From positions 14,037,255-14,101,254 of the forward strand of contig NC_077232.1 of assembly GCF_027887165.1 (NCBI RefSeq): a DNA stretch of 64,000 nt, read 5' to 3'. Position 1 is the first letter of the stretch. The number at the start of each line of letters is the position of its first letter. Below the pieces are notes generated by a model that had not been told where the DNA came from, did no database searches, and was given only the letters and a program-made list of their open reading frames with translations. A program made the translations under genes and the position numbers. Shown piece after piece: positions 1-13,330 of this stretch. This DNA is from Monodelphis domestica. Lineage: Eukaryota > Chordata > Mammalia > Didelphimorphia > Didelphidae.

Positions 1-2385
1 CTTCAAAACCCCTCTGCTTAAAAAGCAAAACACAATTTCCCTTCTTTCTTTACAAACCCACATACTAAAGCTTTATGGACTTTAGATAAAAAGTCCCTTC
101 CTTTCAAATTCAAATCCAAAATGCCATCCCACCTTCTCTGACTAACTTAAGTCAAACAAATATACTGGTGGTATCACCTCAATTGCTAATTGGTAACCCA
201 AAAGAATTCTGATTTAAAGGATTACATCATTGAAAAACTATATTTAGCATAGTGCTCATCCATTATAAATTTCAGTTCATAGTACAAATTGGTAAACTGA
301 GGTAACCACTGAAAATTGAACAAAATCTATGGCACAGGCAATGAGCTTTTATTTACATCCAAACAATACTTAAAACACAGATTTTAGCAGCAACTCAAAT
401 AACAATCTTAAAATTCTGAGCAAGCATTTTTCACATATATGCCATTTTTAACATCCTACCTACTCTTTGTCTACTGTTTGCAACATATATCTTTATACAG
501 ATCAAAATGTAATCAGAATATCAACCAACATATCCCTAAAACTTATGTGAGATGACTTATCAATTACATATCACTCAACTCATTTTATCACTCTGGACCT
601 GGAATATTTGCATTAAGATTCCACAGATTCAAACAAACTTCTTGGTCAGACAGGTCTGGCAATATTTGCTTGCTTGAGCACCTTAAAACCTCCAAAATAT
701 ACAATCAAAATATGCTCATCTTTAAGTTCTATGATTCAGTGATTGCCAGCTTCTTTTGAGATTCCTATTTTAGTCCCTAAATATCAATGTGTAACAATTA
801 TAAGCACTTCTTTCTACTTCCTGTGAGCAAGGAAGGGGTTAATAACTTCTGAGCAATTTATCCTAAGGCTGCCTGGCTTGATTTAGATTTTATTACTTAG
901 CAACCTTGTCCCATCCTTCTTTAATCAGTGATCTTACTATAATTTAAAGTTTGAATGTATAAAACCCCTTTCATAACAATTTACTCTCAGTGGATTTCAG
1001 TTTGAACTCCATACTTCCAAATAATTCTGATTAAGTCTTTATCAATGTTTCAGTGTAACCAAACTGAGGTGCAAAGCATTTACCTGTACTTCTTTCAAAC
1101 CTGTCTAAAGTAGAATAGAATCTCCAGTTTAGTTTTCTTTTAGTTCAAAACATTGCCACATTCCTAATTAAAGTCCATCAACCTCATTCCAATTCATAAT
1201 TTGTTCTGTTTATTTCATACCAGAATTCATAGTATCAACAAATAACTCTATCTATTACTCTTATGTCTTCTGGCTCCTCCTCTTTGCCATTAGTGTAAGT
1301 AGAGGAAAGTTACTGTACTGAATTGTATTGAATATGCATGACAAGCCCTTCTTAATTTAAGGGCTAGTCAAGGTTGTCTTGTTAAGGACATACAGTTTGT
1401 ATATCATATCCCTCTAAACTATTTATGTGAAAAACTTAATTCTCTCTATAGTACAAATGCTCACATAATTTGTATTCACTCCATTACGTTCCAGGAATTT
1501 CTATCTGAATACATGTTCATCTCTAGATCACAAATTCCTCTCTATATATTGTACACATTTTTAAAAACAATTCATATAACCTTAGTCAAAGACAACATCA
1601 TTTAGAAATTCTCTCTTTTGCAAAATACCAAAATTCTTAATACTTACATTATTAAATCCTATGCACAGATTAACCACTTTAAAAACTTCTTGTGTGTCAT
1701 ATGATTTCTTGCTGCTACTTCTGACAGCACATGCATTAAAATAAATCTGATTTGAAAGATTCCCAATTTTAAATTCTAGAATGTTATTCTAAACTATATA
1801 ACATCTTTTTCTGAATAACTTTTACATCTATAAAGTAGCCAGTACAATTTCTGTCCATACAGAATAAACATTCCTCTCTGTGTCAGGCTGGCTAGCAATC
1901 ACATTTAAACAATTCTCAAAATCACTGAAACCATTATGCAATGCAAGGGTCAACAAAACATACCTCTAACCATGAAATTTTGTGCTCAATAAGATCTGGC
2001 TAACATTTCACATTTAACTGACAAACAGTAACCACAATACATTACATTTGTACCATATCAAAATCATTAGCAATCCTCCCAAGTTGAGAATTAATTTTAA
2101 GTGAAAATTGCTAACTGTGGAGTAAGAATCTCCTTTTTCTGCTCAGAATTTTCTCTTCCGCTCCCTTGGGCGCCCATCTAGTGGAAGAAAGAGGGAAAAA
2201 TCATTGAACAGGTATTTGTTTTTGTCCTCTGCTGAGGATATTTGACAGTGGAAAGTTCAAGCTTGCAACTTCCCCCTTTTTACATAGAGGTGAGACTGTG
2301 ACAAAGACAAAGATAAACAGTAACATACAAAGCTGTGACAAGCATGCTTTGAGAAGAAAAAAATTGATGTTTTTAGGGTCCATTC

Positions 2386-2592
2386 TTAAGAAAAAATATT
2401 TACAAAGAGAAAATTCATTAAAGCAGTTTCAGCATACTTGGGGAAGCTGTGATGAGCTAAACCATCTGATTGGCTGAGCTGATGTTCTTGTTCCCTATCT
2501 CTCTCAACTGATCTATCAAAAACTGACTCTTTTTGACTGTTATTTCTAACAAAATGCTCTTGTAGTATCTGGACAAAACTATCTGCTCCCAA
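2386..2592 (-). pseudogene. Candidate degraded Gag start of the left-edge ERV
   Basis: This is a 68-codon open frame starting MGADSFVQIL, about 950 nt downstream of the primer-binding site. The Met-Gly start and the position after a leader with a splice donor are what a retroviral matrix domain would show. The frame stops early. A second 60-codon frame follows immediately at 2383-2201 in another register, so if this was gag it is broken. No capsid motif or zinc knuckle is seen. It could equally be a chance open frame. Confidence 0.25.
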
Positions 2593-3432
2593 TTGGGTTA
2601 GAGGTGCGCTGATCCCTGAGGCTGGCTGATTTTCTCAAGGAAGGGACTTGTAAATCCCCTCCTATTCAGACTCTCTCTCCTGCTTAGGAGCTTGCCATGG
2701 GACACAGCCCAGCCCTTCCACAATAGTCTGCCCTGTTGGGATGCAGTTGGAGGGAGCAGGGAACAGCCACTTCAAAAAAAATTCCTCTCTGCATCATAAA
2801 CTCTTTTTGCCTCTTTGTTTCATTTAGCCACACAAAAACAACAAAGACTCAACAGAAACCTATAGGACACATTCTCTCACACATTCATACACCTTTGAAC
2901 CTGAAGGTTCCCTGAAGTCACTGAAAGACATCTCTTTAGTGACCTGACTGTGGGACTAAGCTCTGTCCAGCAACACAACGGCCTCTAGTGAATCCAGATT
3001 TATACAATAGAACAGAGCTCCATGGCAAACAGGAATCTAGGGCCCAAACAGAACTTCACGTCTGAACCTTCAAGCAGGCAGACTCCTAGAGTAAAACAGG
3101 CGATGGGGCAAAACAAAACAGAATTTTAGACAAACAGAGTTAACTTACCAGAGCAGAACAGAACAGAACAGGAAAGATGGTTCCAAAAACCAACCCAAAT
3201 TTTGTCTGAAATCTCAAATGCCAGAACCAGGGGTGGGCTCCGGAGAGGACACCATTCACTTCCTTGGATTTCTGACCAAGTCCCTTGCAGGAGTTGAGAA
3301 CTGCATACTCTCTAAGTTGGCACTCAGAAACACCTCCAAAAGGGATAAGGGTTCAAGTCTCCTTCACAGGCCCCAGCTTAGCAAAAGCTGAACCCCAGCT
3401 AGCTGTGGGCCTAGAGAGCTCTCCCCGAAGCA

Positions 3433-3434
<2 letters not shown>

Positions 3435-3487
<53 letters not shown>
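3435..3487. repeat. (CA)n dinucleotide microsatellite
   Basis: About 26 uninterrupted CA units. It lies inside the leader of the left-edge ERV, between the presumed splice donor and the gag region. It creates spurious Thr-His and Cys-Val repeat frames on the two strands. Confidence 0.97.
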
Positions 3488-3490
<3 letters not shown>

Positions 3491-3538
3491 CACAGCAGCC
3501 CTCTCCAAAGTCCTTACCTCCTGGCCCCAGGGTTCGAG

Positions 3539-3558
3539 ATCTCGCTGGGGGGCCTCCA
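3539..3558 (-). promoter_or_regulatory. Retroviral primer-binding site, tRNA-Thr type
   Basis: The minus strand reads TGGAGGCCCCCCAGCGAGAT. This is the complement of the 3' end of mammalian tRNA-Thr(UGU), CCA tail included, with two extra C residues. The similarity extends into the TTCRA loop of the tRNA. It lies just downstream of a minus-strand LTR that has TATAAA and AATAAA signals, which is the expected place for the reverse-transcription primer site. Confidence 0.75.
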
Positions 3559-3561
3559 ACT

Positions 3562-4070
3562 AAAGTGGTACACTTCACAAATGAGTTCAAACACCTAGAA
3601 TTTCAATTATTGGAACCATAATTTATTAATAAAAGAGAGGGGGGAAAAAGAATCTACCAGCTGGGGCAGAATTTCCTAACAGAAAACTGCACCAGTTTGA
3701 CATTAAGGAACAGTTTATAAAGGTTTCCAAGATACATGTTATTTCTCTTCACATATAGGTTCTTATCTGACAATACATAGACTTTAATGCAGGAATTTGA
3801 GATTGGAGACAAGAAGCCCATTCTGGGGTTGTGATCTAAGGAGTGTTTATCTTTACTTAGTCAAATGTTAGTTCCCTGACCCATTGATATTCCTGAAATT
3901 CCTCTTTTGTCTTCTTCCCCACCCACCCAAGCTAAGCAGAAACCAGTTTGTTATCAGATTAAATAGCTTGTCTCTCCAGGAGGGAAGGGAGACCAGGTCT
4001 GTCCCCTAAAAATGTGGACAGGGCTTAATTTTTCCATCTTTGGTCTTTTTGGGACTAATTCAATTCAAAT
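3562..4070 (-). mobile_element. 5' LTR of the left-edge ERV
   Basis: On the minus strand this region carries a TATAAA box near 3719-3713 and an AATAAA signal near 3630. The primer-binding site follows about 70 nt later, giving the order U3 promoter, R, short U5, PBS. The outer boundary near 4070 is a guess, because no clear TG start or target duplication could be fixed. The intervals between promoter, polyadenylation signal and PBS suit a compact class I-type LTR. Confidence 0.55.
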
Positions 4071-4329
4071 TTGAAATTAGATTATGAAATCCCTGCAACT
4101 AATATTTGAGTTGACAAAATGTGGATTATTAAATGTATAGGTAAAGGATATTCTGACCAGGGCAAGGATGAAGGTAACCAGGAACTAAGCTTTGGATCAA
4201 CTGATTAGTGTTTCTGAGGGCATTTGAGCCTGTGGGTCTGTGCTCATAAATGAGTGGGAGAACCACCTGCCCATCTTGTACTGACTTTCCCTATCCCCCC
4301 ACCCCCTCCTAAAGTGATGAGATAGCTAT

Positions 4330-4486
4330 GATAATTTACTGAGTATTGTATTTAGATTTAGAAAGATCAATTTAAAAATCTAACCTCAGATACTTAATAG
4401 CTATATGACCTCATTTAATCTCTATTTTTCTGACTTTCCTCAACTATAACGTGGGGATAAGAATAGCATCAGCCATTTCGGGTAGT
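4330..4486 (+). repeat. Old MIR/MON-like tRNA-derived SINE fragment
   Basis: The stretch matches the general pattern of mammalian tRNA-headed SINEs. It has CTCAGATACTTAATAGCTAT, then 'tgacctcatttaatct', then a 'tttcctcaactataacgtgggga' stretch that corresponds to the usual 'cctcatctgtaaaatgggga' core. It is strongly diverged and lacks a clean tRNA head. The exact family is not certain. Confidence 0.55.
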
Positions 4487-5083
4487 TTTTTTTTCAGTTT
4501 TTTTTCCCTTTTTTATTTAGAATATTTTTCCATGGTTACATGATTCATGACCCCCCCCCCTGCCCTTCCCAACTCCTACAAGCTGTTCCACTGCGTTATA
4601 CATTGTTCAAAACCTAGTTCTGTGTTATTCATATCTGCGGTATAGCAATCCCTTAACATCAAAACTCTATCACACTTTGTGATCTTTCACATATTTTTCT
4701 TCTTCATTTCCATTTCCACATTTCTTTCTCCTAAATTCCTCTGGCTTCTCCTGGGTCATTGCATTGCTGCTAGTAGAAAGTCTGTTACAATCGATTGTGC
4801 TACAATGTCAGTCTCTGTGTACAATGTTCTCCTGGTTCTGCACCTTTCACTCTGCATCAGTTCATGGAGGTTGTTCCAGTTCACATGGAATTCCTCCAGT
4901 TCGTTATTCCTTTGAGCACAATAGTATTCCATCACCAACATATACCACAATTTGTTCAGCCACTCCCCAATTGAAGGGCATCCCCTCATTTTCTAATTTT
5001 TTGCCACCACAAAGAGCGCAGCTATGAATGTTTTTGTATGAATCTTTTTCCATATTATCTTTTCGGGGAATCTGAGTTGTTTT
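4487..5083 (-). mobile_element. 5'-truncated L1, 3' end only
   Basis: A T-rich run at 4487-4520 (the A tail on the minus strand) is followed by L1 3' UTR and the C-terminal coding part of ORF2. The 78-codon frame at 4989-4756 reads [17 protein letters not shown], which matches the end of ORF2 in the intact L1 at 36-40 kb. About 600 bp long, so the rest of the element was never copied or is lost. Confidence 0.85.
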
Positions 5084-5819
5084 GATAAAAAAAAATAGTT
5101 TAACATTACCTAACAAAATGTCTGGCATTTATTTGGTAATATATGTACATATATAAACTACTTTTAATGAAAATTATAATAATATTATTAACATTTATTC
5201 ATAGTTCCTAAAGTGTATGATATAATTATAAAATATAACATCATCATGTAAAATGTAATGTATAATTATATAACAATAAAAACAACACTACTACTATTTC
5301 TACTACAATCCACTGCTATTATTAGTACTGTTACTATTACTACTAGCATTACTACTATCAAACCACTACTATGAGCCTTATTAACTTTAGGGTAGTACTT
5401 AATTTTTTTAATCCTTCTAGAAGTATCTTTTTGTTGTTGTATTTCAGCTCTTCTCTTATTGATTTTTGTTGTTGTTAAGACTTAAGAGAGTGAGGGAGAA
5501 AAGCTAACAATGTAGATTGAATTTAGAAGTATTTCTGGAGAATAGATTTTTAGGGAGAACTGGTTTCTATCATACCACTTGTAAGCACCCCATATATTTT
5601 TCTGACATTTTAATATCAGATTTGAATGGTTTATTTAATTTCAACATTCTTTTCTTTTTAAATATTGAGTTCTCAATTATCTCTCTACCTTATCCCACTT
5701 ACCACACATATTAAAGTAAAACAATATGGTAGTAACTTTAAATTTGAAGTCATTTGAAAAATAATTCTGTTTTGGTAAAATTTCTTTAAAAAGCATGACA
5801 TATGAAGAAAGTGAGCAAA
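5084..5819. other. Unassigned AT-rich spacer with an imperfect (ACT)n tract
   Basis: No gene or recognisable repeat family, apart from an imperfect trinucleotide tract (ACT/ATT/ACC units) at about 5281-5375. The short open frame at 5517-5714 has no recognisable motif. Upstream of V2R exon 4, so probably intron or intergenic DNA of the receptor gene. Confidence 0.5.
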
Positions 5820-6800
5820 TTATACTTCAATTATATTCAGAGTTCATCAGTTCTCTTTTTGGAGGTGGATAAATTTTTTGTGTATGTGAATCCTTTGTAT
5901 TATTTTGGATCATTGTATTGATTAGAGAAGTCCAGTCTTCTACAAATGATCATTGCTTCTACATTAATGTTAGCTGTGCACAGTGCTCTCCTCATCCTTT
6001 TTACTTCACTTTGCAAAAGTTCATATAGATCTCACCATGTTTCTTTGAATCCAACCCCATCCTTATTTCCCTTAGCACAGTAGTACTCTAAGAATCATAT
6101 GCTACAAGTTGTTCAATCACCAATCAAAATACTTCCTTTCAATTTACAATTAATTGTCAAATGGAAAAGAGACATTACAAATATTTTTGTACACATTGGT
6201 CCTTTTCCTTTTCCTTTGATCTCTTTTGAATATGGTTCTAGTATTGGCATTGGTGGTTATAAGGGTATGCATAGTTTTATATCTCATTGGGCAGAGTTTC
6301 AGATTATTCTTTAAAATGGTTGTGCCAATACACTATTATATCAATAGTTCATTAACACAGTTATTTTAAATTTATTTTACATTAAGTATGCTATAACTAT
6401 GAATATATTAAGGAATGTAGACTTTACCACATGATTTTGCATTAAATTTTTTAAATATTACTTTTCTATCTTTTATCATAATATAATTTCCCTTATTATC
6501 TCTTTTAATTAAGAACATTTTTTATTTTGCTTTGTCTGAGATCATGGTTGTTTCCCATGACTATCTTACATTACCAAAATGCTAGAGATTCTATTAAAGT
6601 TCTTTGTTTGAATTCTTTCTTTGTCTTCTGGCTTCAAGGATATTTTTCCTAATAAATCATATTGTTGGATTCTGATTTCTATTCTATTCTGTTTTATGTT
6701 TCTCTTTTATGGGTGAGTCCATCCCATTCACAATTATATTTTCTTGAATTGGAATTCTTATCCTTCCTATTTCTTTTTCTTTTTTTTTTGTCCTCATCTC
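5820..6800 (-). mobile_element. Old, strongly diverged L1 fragments
   Basis: Two stretches resemble the reverse complement of L1 ORF2. About 5990-6330 corresponds to the C-terminal end ('agcacagtagtact', then 'aatggttgtgcc'). About 6520-6740 corresponds to the endonuclease region ('tttatgggtgagtccatcccattcac'). The central part is missing. The same pair of segments recurs at 52.2-53.4 kb, upstream of the second V2R exon 4, which fits a shared duplication. Confidence 0.6.
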
Positions 6801-6802
6801 AT

Positions 6803-9800
6803 TTAAAAAATTTTTATTTTATTTTATTTTTTGAAAACTTTATTTAGTCAATTTAAAACATTATTCTTTGGTTACAAGAATCACATAATTTCTCTCCCTC
6901 TCCTCTCCCTTCCTGTAGCTGACACCCAATTAAAATAGGTTTTACATGTGTCCTTGATCAGAACCTATTTCCATGTTGCTGATGCTTACACTAGGATGAT
7001 TATTTAGAGTCTACATCACCAGTCATATCCGCCTCGACCCATGTAATCAAGTAGTTGTTTTTCTTGAGTGATTATGCTTCCACAATGTTTCCTCTGTATG
7101 TGGATGCTGTTCTTTCTCATAGATCCCTCCAAGCTGTTCAGGATCACTGCATTGGCACTAATGGAGAAGTCCATTACATTGAATTTACCACAGAGTATCA
7201 GTCTCTGTGTATAATGTTCTCCTGGTTCTGCTCTTCTCACTCAGTCTCAATTCCTAGAGATAATTCCAGTTCACATGGAATTCTTACAGTTTATTATTCC
7301 GTTGAGCACAATAGTATTCAATCACCAAAATATACCTCAATTTGTTCAGTCATTCTCCAATTGAAGGGCATTCCCTCATCTTCCAATTCTTTGCCACCAC
7401 AAAAAGTGCAGCTATGAATATTCTTGTACAGGTCTTTTTCCTTATTATCTCTTTTGGGCATAAACCCAGCAGTGCTATGGCTGGATCAAAGGGCAGACAA
7501 TTTTTAGCGCCCTTTGAGCATAGTTCCAAATTGCCCTCCAGAATGGTTGGATCAATTCAAAACTCCACCAGCAGTCCAGTAATGTCCCAACTTTGCTACA
7601 TCCCATCCAGCATTCATTACTTACCTTTTCTGTCATATTAGTCAAGCTGCTAGGTGTGAGGTGATAACTCAGAATTATTTTGATTTTCATCTCTCTGATT
7701 ATAAGAGATTTAGAACACTCTTCAGGTGATTATTAATACTTTTGATTCCTTTTTCTGAAAAATGCCTATTCATATCTCTTACCCATTTATCAATTGGAGA
7801 ATGACTTCATTTTTTGTTCAATTGATTTAACACTTTATAGAATTGCATAATTAGACCTTTGTCAGAGGTTTACATTATGAAGATTGTTTCCTAATTTTTT
7901 ACTTCCCTTCTAATTTTTGTTGCATTGGTTTTGTTTGTACAAAACACTTTTAATTTAATATAATCAAAATTATTTATTTTACATTTTGTGATTTTTTTCT
8001 AACTCTTGCTTGGCCATAATATATTTCCTTTCCCAAGGATCTGACATGGATACTATTCTGTGTTCACCAAATTTACATATAGTTTCCTTATTTATATTCA
8101 AATCATTCAGCCATTCTGAGTTTATCTTGGTTTAGGGTATGAGATATTGATCCCACCCTAATCTCTCCCATACTATTTTCTAATTTTCCCAGCAGTTTTT
8201 ATCAAATAGTGGATTTTTGTCCCAAAAGCTGGCATTTTGGGGCGTATCATGGCCCAAAATCATAGACAGTCTTGCTGAGGTCACTTCCCCCAAGTCTATT
8301 CCACTGATCCTCCCTTCAATCTCTTAGCCAGTACTATATTGTTTTGGTGACTACTGCTTTATAGTATAGTTTGAGATCTGGTACTGAAAAGTCACCTTCC
8401 TTCCCATTTTTTTCATTATTTCCCTGGATATCCTTGATCTTTTTTTCCTTCCAAATGAACTTTGTAATTTTTTTTATGATTTCAGTAAAAAAAAAAAAGG
8501 TTTTTTTGTTGTTCAATGGATATGGAACTAAATGAGTAAATTAATTCAGGAAGGATTGTCATTTTTATTATGTTATGTTTATTATGTTTGTCCTACCCAT
8601 GAGCAGTCAATGTTTTTCCAATTGTTTAGATCTAGTTTTAATTGGGTGGAGAGTGTTTTGTAGGTGTGTTCATATAGTTCCTGTGTTTGTCTCAGCAGAT
8701 AGATTCCTAAGTATTTTTAATGGAATTTCTTTTTCTAATTCTTGCTGCTGAGATGTGTTGGAAATATATAGAAATACTGTTGACATATGCGGGTTCATTT
8801 TGTATCCTGCAACTTTGATAAAATTGTTGATTATTTCGACTAGCTTTTTAGTTGATTCGCTAGGATTCTTTAAGTAGGCCATTAGGTCATCTGCAAAGAG
8901 TGATAGTTTGGTCTTGCATTGCCTAGTTTAATACCATCAATTGCTTTTCCTTCCCTAATTGCTACTGCTAGTGTTTCTAGTACAAGTTTAAATAATAGAG
9001 GTGATAATGGGCATCCTTGTTTCACTCCTGATCTTATTGGGAAGGCTTCTAGTTTATCCCCATTGCAGATGATATTAGTTGATGGTTTTAGATATATACT
9101 GTTTATTATTTTAAGGAACAACCCTTCTATTTCCTATGCTTCCTAGTGTTTTTAATAGGAATGGGTGTTGTATTTTATCAAAGGCTTTTTCTGCGTTTAT
9201 TGAAATAATCATGTGATTTTTGTTGGTTTGCTTGTTGATGTGGTCAATTATGTGGATGGTTTTCCTAATATTGAACATTCCTCGAATTCCTGGTATTAAT
9301 CCTACCTGGTCATAATGAATAACCCTCATGGTCACTTGTTGGAGTCTTTTTTGCTAGTATCCTATTTAAGATTTTCACATCTATATTCATTATGGAGATC
9401 ATTTTCTTTCTCTGTTTTTGATCTGCTTGGCTTAGGAATCAGTACCATATTTGTGCCATAAAAGGAATTTGGGAGATCTCTGACTTTGATTATTTTGTCA
9501 AATACATTTTATAATTAGTTCTTCTTTGAATATTTGATAGAATTCATTTGTGAATCCATCTGGCCCTGGGTATATTTTCTTAGGAAGTTCTTTGATGACT
9601 TGTTCGATTTCTATTTCTGATATGGAGTTATTTAAGGATTCTATTTATTCCTCTTAATCTAGGCAATTTATATTTTTGTAAATATTCATCCATATCACCT
9701 AGATTTCCACATTCATAGCCATGTAATTGGGCATAATAGGTTTCAACGATTGCCTTAATTTCCTCTTCATTAGAGGTGAGGTATCCCTTTTCATCTTGGA

Positions 9801-12800
9801 TACTGTCAATTTGGTTTTATTCTCTCCTTTTTTAAATTAGATTGACCAATACTTTGTCTACTTTATTTGTTTTTTTTTATGTACCAGCTTCTAGTCTTAT
9901 TTATTAAATCAATAGTTTTTTGACTTTCCATTTTATTAATTTGTCCTTTGGTTTTTAGGATCACTAATATAGTTTTCATCTGAGAATTTTTAATTTGTTC
10001 TCTTTATTGTTTTTTAATTAGCATGCCCAATTCATTGGCCTCTGAGCTCCCTAATTTGTTAATATATGTACTCAAGGATGTAAATTTCCCCCTGAATGCT
10101 GCTTTGGTTGCACCCCATAAGTTTTGAAAGGATGTCTCATCATTGTCATTTCCTTCAATGAGATTAATAATTGTTTTTATGATTTGTTCTTTAACTGATT
10201 TTGGACAATCATATTGTCTAATTTCTAATGAACTTTTGAGTTGCCTTTACATGTACCCTAACTAATAATTTTTTCATTGCATTATGATCTGAGAAGGTTG
10301 CATTTATTATTTTGCACTTTTGCACTTATTTGCTATGTTTTTATGCCCTGGTACATGCTCAGTCTTTGCGAATGTACCATATGCTGCTGAAAAGAAGGTG
10401 TATTCCTTTTCATCCCTATTTATTTTTCTCTACATATCTACTAAATCTAATTTTTCTAAGATTTCATTCACTTCTCTTACCTCTGTCTTATTTATTTTTT
10501 GGTTTGATTTATCTAGTTCTGATAAAGGAAGGTTCTGGTATCTCATTAGTAAAGTTTTTCTATCTACTGCATCCTTGAACTCCACTAGTTTCTCCTTTAG
10601 AAATTTGGATTCTCTGCTATTTGGTGCATACATGTTAAGTACTTATATTTCCTCATTGTCCATACTCCCTTTTATCAGGATGTAATTACCTTCTGTATCT
10701 CTTTTCACTAATCTATTTTTACTTTATCATTGTCAGATATCATGATTGTGACTCCTTCCTTCTTTTTCTCAGTTGATGCCCAATATATTTGGTTCCATCC
10801 TCTTACGTTTACACTATGCGTGTCTACCTTTCTCATGTGTGTTTCTTGTAGACAGAATATGATAGGGTTTTGGTTTCTAATCCACTCTGCTATTTTCTTG
10901 TGCTTTATGGGTGAGTTCATTTCATTCACATTCAGAGTTATGATTACCAGCTCTGTATTTCCCAGAATTTTGATTTCAAATCCTACTCTTATTCTTTCCT
11001 CTTTCACTATTTCCTTCTACATCAGTGTTTTGTTTTTAATCAGTCTTTCAAATTCCCTCCCTTATTTTACTTCCCTTTCTACCCCTCCCTTCTTATCCTC
11101 CTCTTATTTTCTTTATAGTCTTTTTAGACTACTCCGACCCTCTAACTCCCTTGTATTGCTTCACTCCCCACCACTCCATTTGTTACCCTTCTACTTCCCT
11201 ATAGGGTGCAAATTACTTCTCTGCCCCAGTGTATTTGATTGTTCTTCCCTCTCCAAGTCAATTTGAATGTACTTAAGAATTGAGTAATTCCTATCTCCAA
11301 CCTCTTTACCGTTCCAGTGTATTGATGTTCTACCCCCCTCTTGCCATGTACTTCTTTGTGACATATAAATTTACCCCATTTTGTTTCTTTTCCCATTTCT
11401 CTTAGTATTAACCTCTTAAAAATTATAGTTTTATATATATGCATATATATTCATATATACATATATAATTATGCATACATATGTCTCTATACATATTTAT
11501 GTCTTGGCACTTCATCCTATACAGTTTGTCAATGTTCCCTCTAAGTATAATTCTTCTAGCTATCCAGGTGATAATAATAATTTTAAGAGTTACTAATATC
11601 CTCTCTTCTTGTAGGGATACATATCATTTTAACTTATTGGGTCCTTTAAAAAAAGGGGGTTTTGTTTTGTTTTTCCCCCTTTCTTAATTACCTTTTGATG
11701 ATTCTCTTGACTTCTGTATTTGGGCAGCAAATTTTCTATTCAGGTCTGGTCTTGTCTTTAGGAATGCTTGGAATTCTTCTATTTTACTAAATGACTATAC
11801 TTTCCCCTGAAAGAATATAGTCAGTTTTGGTGGGAGTTGATTCTTGGTAGTAGACCTAGTTCCCTTGCTTTTCAGAATATCATATTCCATGTCTTTTGGT
11901 CCTTCAGTATAGATGCAACCAGATCCTGAGTTTTCCTCAGTGCCATTCCATGGTATCTGAATGACTTCTTCTTAGCAGCTTGTAATATATTTTACTTGGT
12001 CTGGTAGTTCTTGAATTTGACTATAACATTCCTGCATGTTGTCAGTTGGGGATTAAGGACAGAAGGTGATTTCTGGATTCTTTCAATCTCCACTTTCCCC
12101 TCTTGTTCTAGAAAGTTGGGGCAGTTTTCTTTGATGATTTCCTGTAGGATGATGTCCAGGCTTTTTATTTTGTCATGGTCTTCCAGTAAACCAATTATTC
12201 TTAAGTTGTCTCTCTTGGAACTATTTTCTAAGTCTTCTGTTTTGTGAATGTAATATTTCATATTTTCCTCAATTTTTCATTCTTTTGATTTTGTTTTATA
12301 GTTTCCTGCTGCTTTGTAAAGTCGCTTGCTTCTAATTGTTGTATTCTGGTCTTTAAAGCCTGAATTTCTTCCCTGGCTTTTTGATCATCCTTTTTCTTTT
12401 CTGATTTTCTTTGAAGGTCATCTTTAATCTTCTTTGCCTCATCTTTCATCTCTTTTGCCTCATTTTCAAGCTGATTAATTTTGGCTTTCAAGACATTATT
12501 TTTTCATTTTAGTTCAAGTGCCTCTGTTTCCAGATGACATCTTGCTTTTTAAGTTCTTTTCCCAGTTGTCTCTGGCCTCTCTTAATTGTGCTTTGAATTG
12601 TATTTTGAGTTCTTTCAAAGCCTGTGTCCAATTTGATGGAGTTTCTATATTTTTGCTTGGTGTTCCTTGATCTTCCTCTGTTACGTGTGTTCTTTATTCA
12701 TTACCTGGATATCAGATGTCAATTTTAATTTCTTTTTTCTGTTGTTAGATCATATTTGCCCCTTCTTTTTCCCCTGTAGTTGCCTTCACTCTTGCTCTTC

Positions 12801-13330
12801 TCATCATGTGCTGGATCTGTGGGTTAGGGCTTTTCTGTAAACCTTCTCCATTGAAGCTTAGTCAGCAGAGCTCTCAGAGTAGTCTGTGGGGGAGGGGTGT
12901 TGGGGCTTGAGCTTCCCTGCCCTCTGAAGGCTTGATAAGGTTAATCCCAGTGGAGTTGATCTTTCATATCTGGAGGTGCCCCTAGGCCAAAACCTCAGGA
13001 AGGGGGACAATATGGAGTGTCTCTGCTGTGACTAGGCTGGTTGCTCTGTGCTTCTCCCCACCACTTTGTTTAAAACCCTGAGCCTGGCACAGCTTTGTCC
13101 ACAAGGTACTCCCTCTAGATTAGTGCCATTGGCATCCCAGAGATTCCAGTCACTGCTGGGGGCTCAGTACTGTAGGAGTCCTGGGACCTTCCTTCTTCCT
13201 TCCCCTTAGACCTGAGTGTTCTCAAATTCAGGCTTTTTAGGGGTGTAGCTTTTAAGTATAGTCCATCAGGAGTGTTCCTTAGCTCTGTCCGGTTGTTAAA
13301 CTTCGTATGGACTTTTTTAAGGAGACTTTT
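6803..13330 (-). mobile_element. Near full-length but dead L1
   Basis: An A tail (T-rich on the plus strand) at about 6803-6835 is followed in order by 3' UTR, ORF2 C-terminus, reverse transcriptase, endonuclease, inter-ORF spacer (about 11.0-11.6 kb), ORF1 (about 11.7-12.6 kb) and 5' UTR (to about 13.3 kb). ORF2 is broken into short frames (8516-8334, 8882-8670, 9121-8882, 9335-9111, 10633-10430, 11007-10708). ORF1 survives as coiled-coil and RRM pieces at 12491-12258 and 12261-11992. It is colinear with the intact L1 at 35.7-42.1 kb. It was inserted into the older L1 to its left and lies upstream of V2R exon 4. Confidence 0.9.

Larger units (their letters stand above)
1..3538 (-). mobile_element. 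Internal region of a minus-strand endogenous retrovirus (runs off the left edge)
   Basis: This stretch lies downstream, on the minus strand, of a primer-binding site and LTR, so it is read as the 5' internal part of a provirus. A consensus splice donor (AG|GTAAGG on the minus strand) sits near 3517, about 20 nt past the primer site, as in retroviral leaders. A (CA)n tract lies within the leader. A short open frame at 2592-2386 begins Met-Gly, as myristoylated Gag proteins do, but I could not match it to a Gag family. From 1 to about 2200 I see no coding signal. The plus strand there is G-poor and T/A/C-rich. No pol, env or second LTR is visible, so the element is either truncated or continues outside the window. 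Confidence 0.55.

Noticed and set aside
3285..3563. 92- and 68-codon frames with Thr-His or Cys-Val repeats
   Set aside because: Both are translations of the (CA)n microsatellite in opposite strands.
10730..11266. 178-codon plus-strand open frame
   Set aside because: Lies antisense to the endonuclease and spacer region of the dead L1. It has no start context or domain, and similar antisense frames appear opposite other L1 copies.
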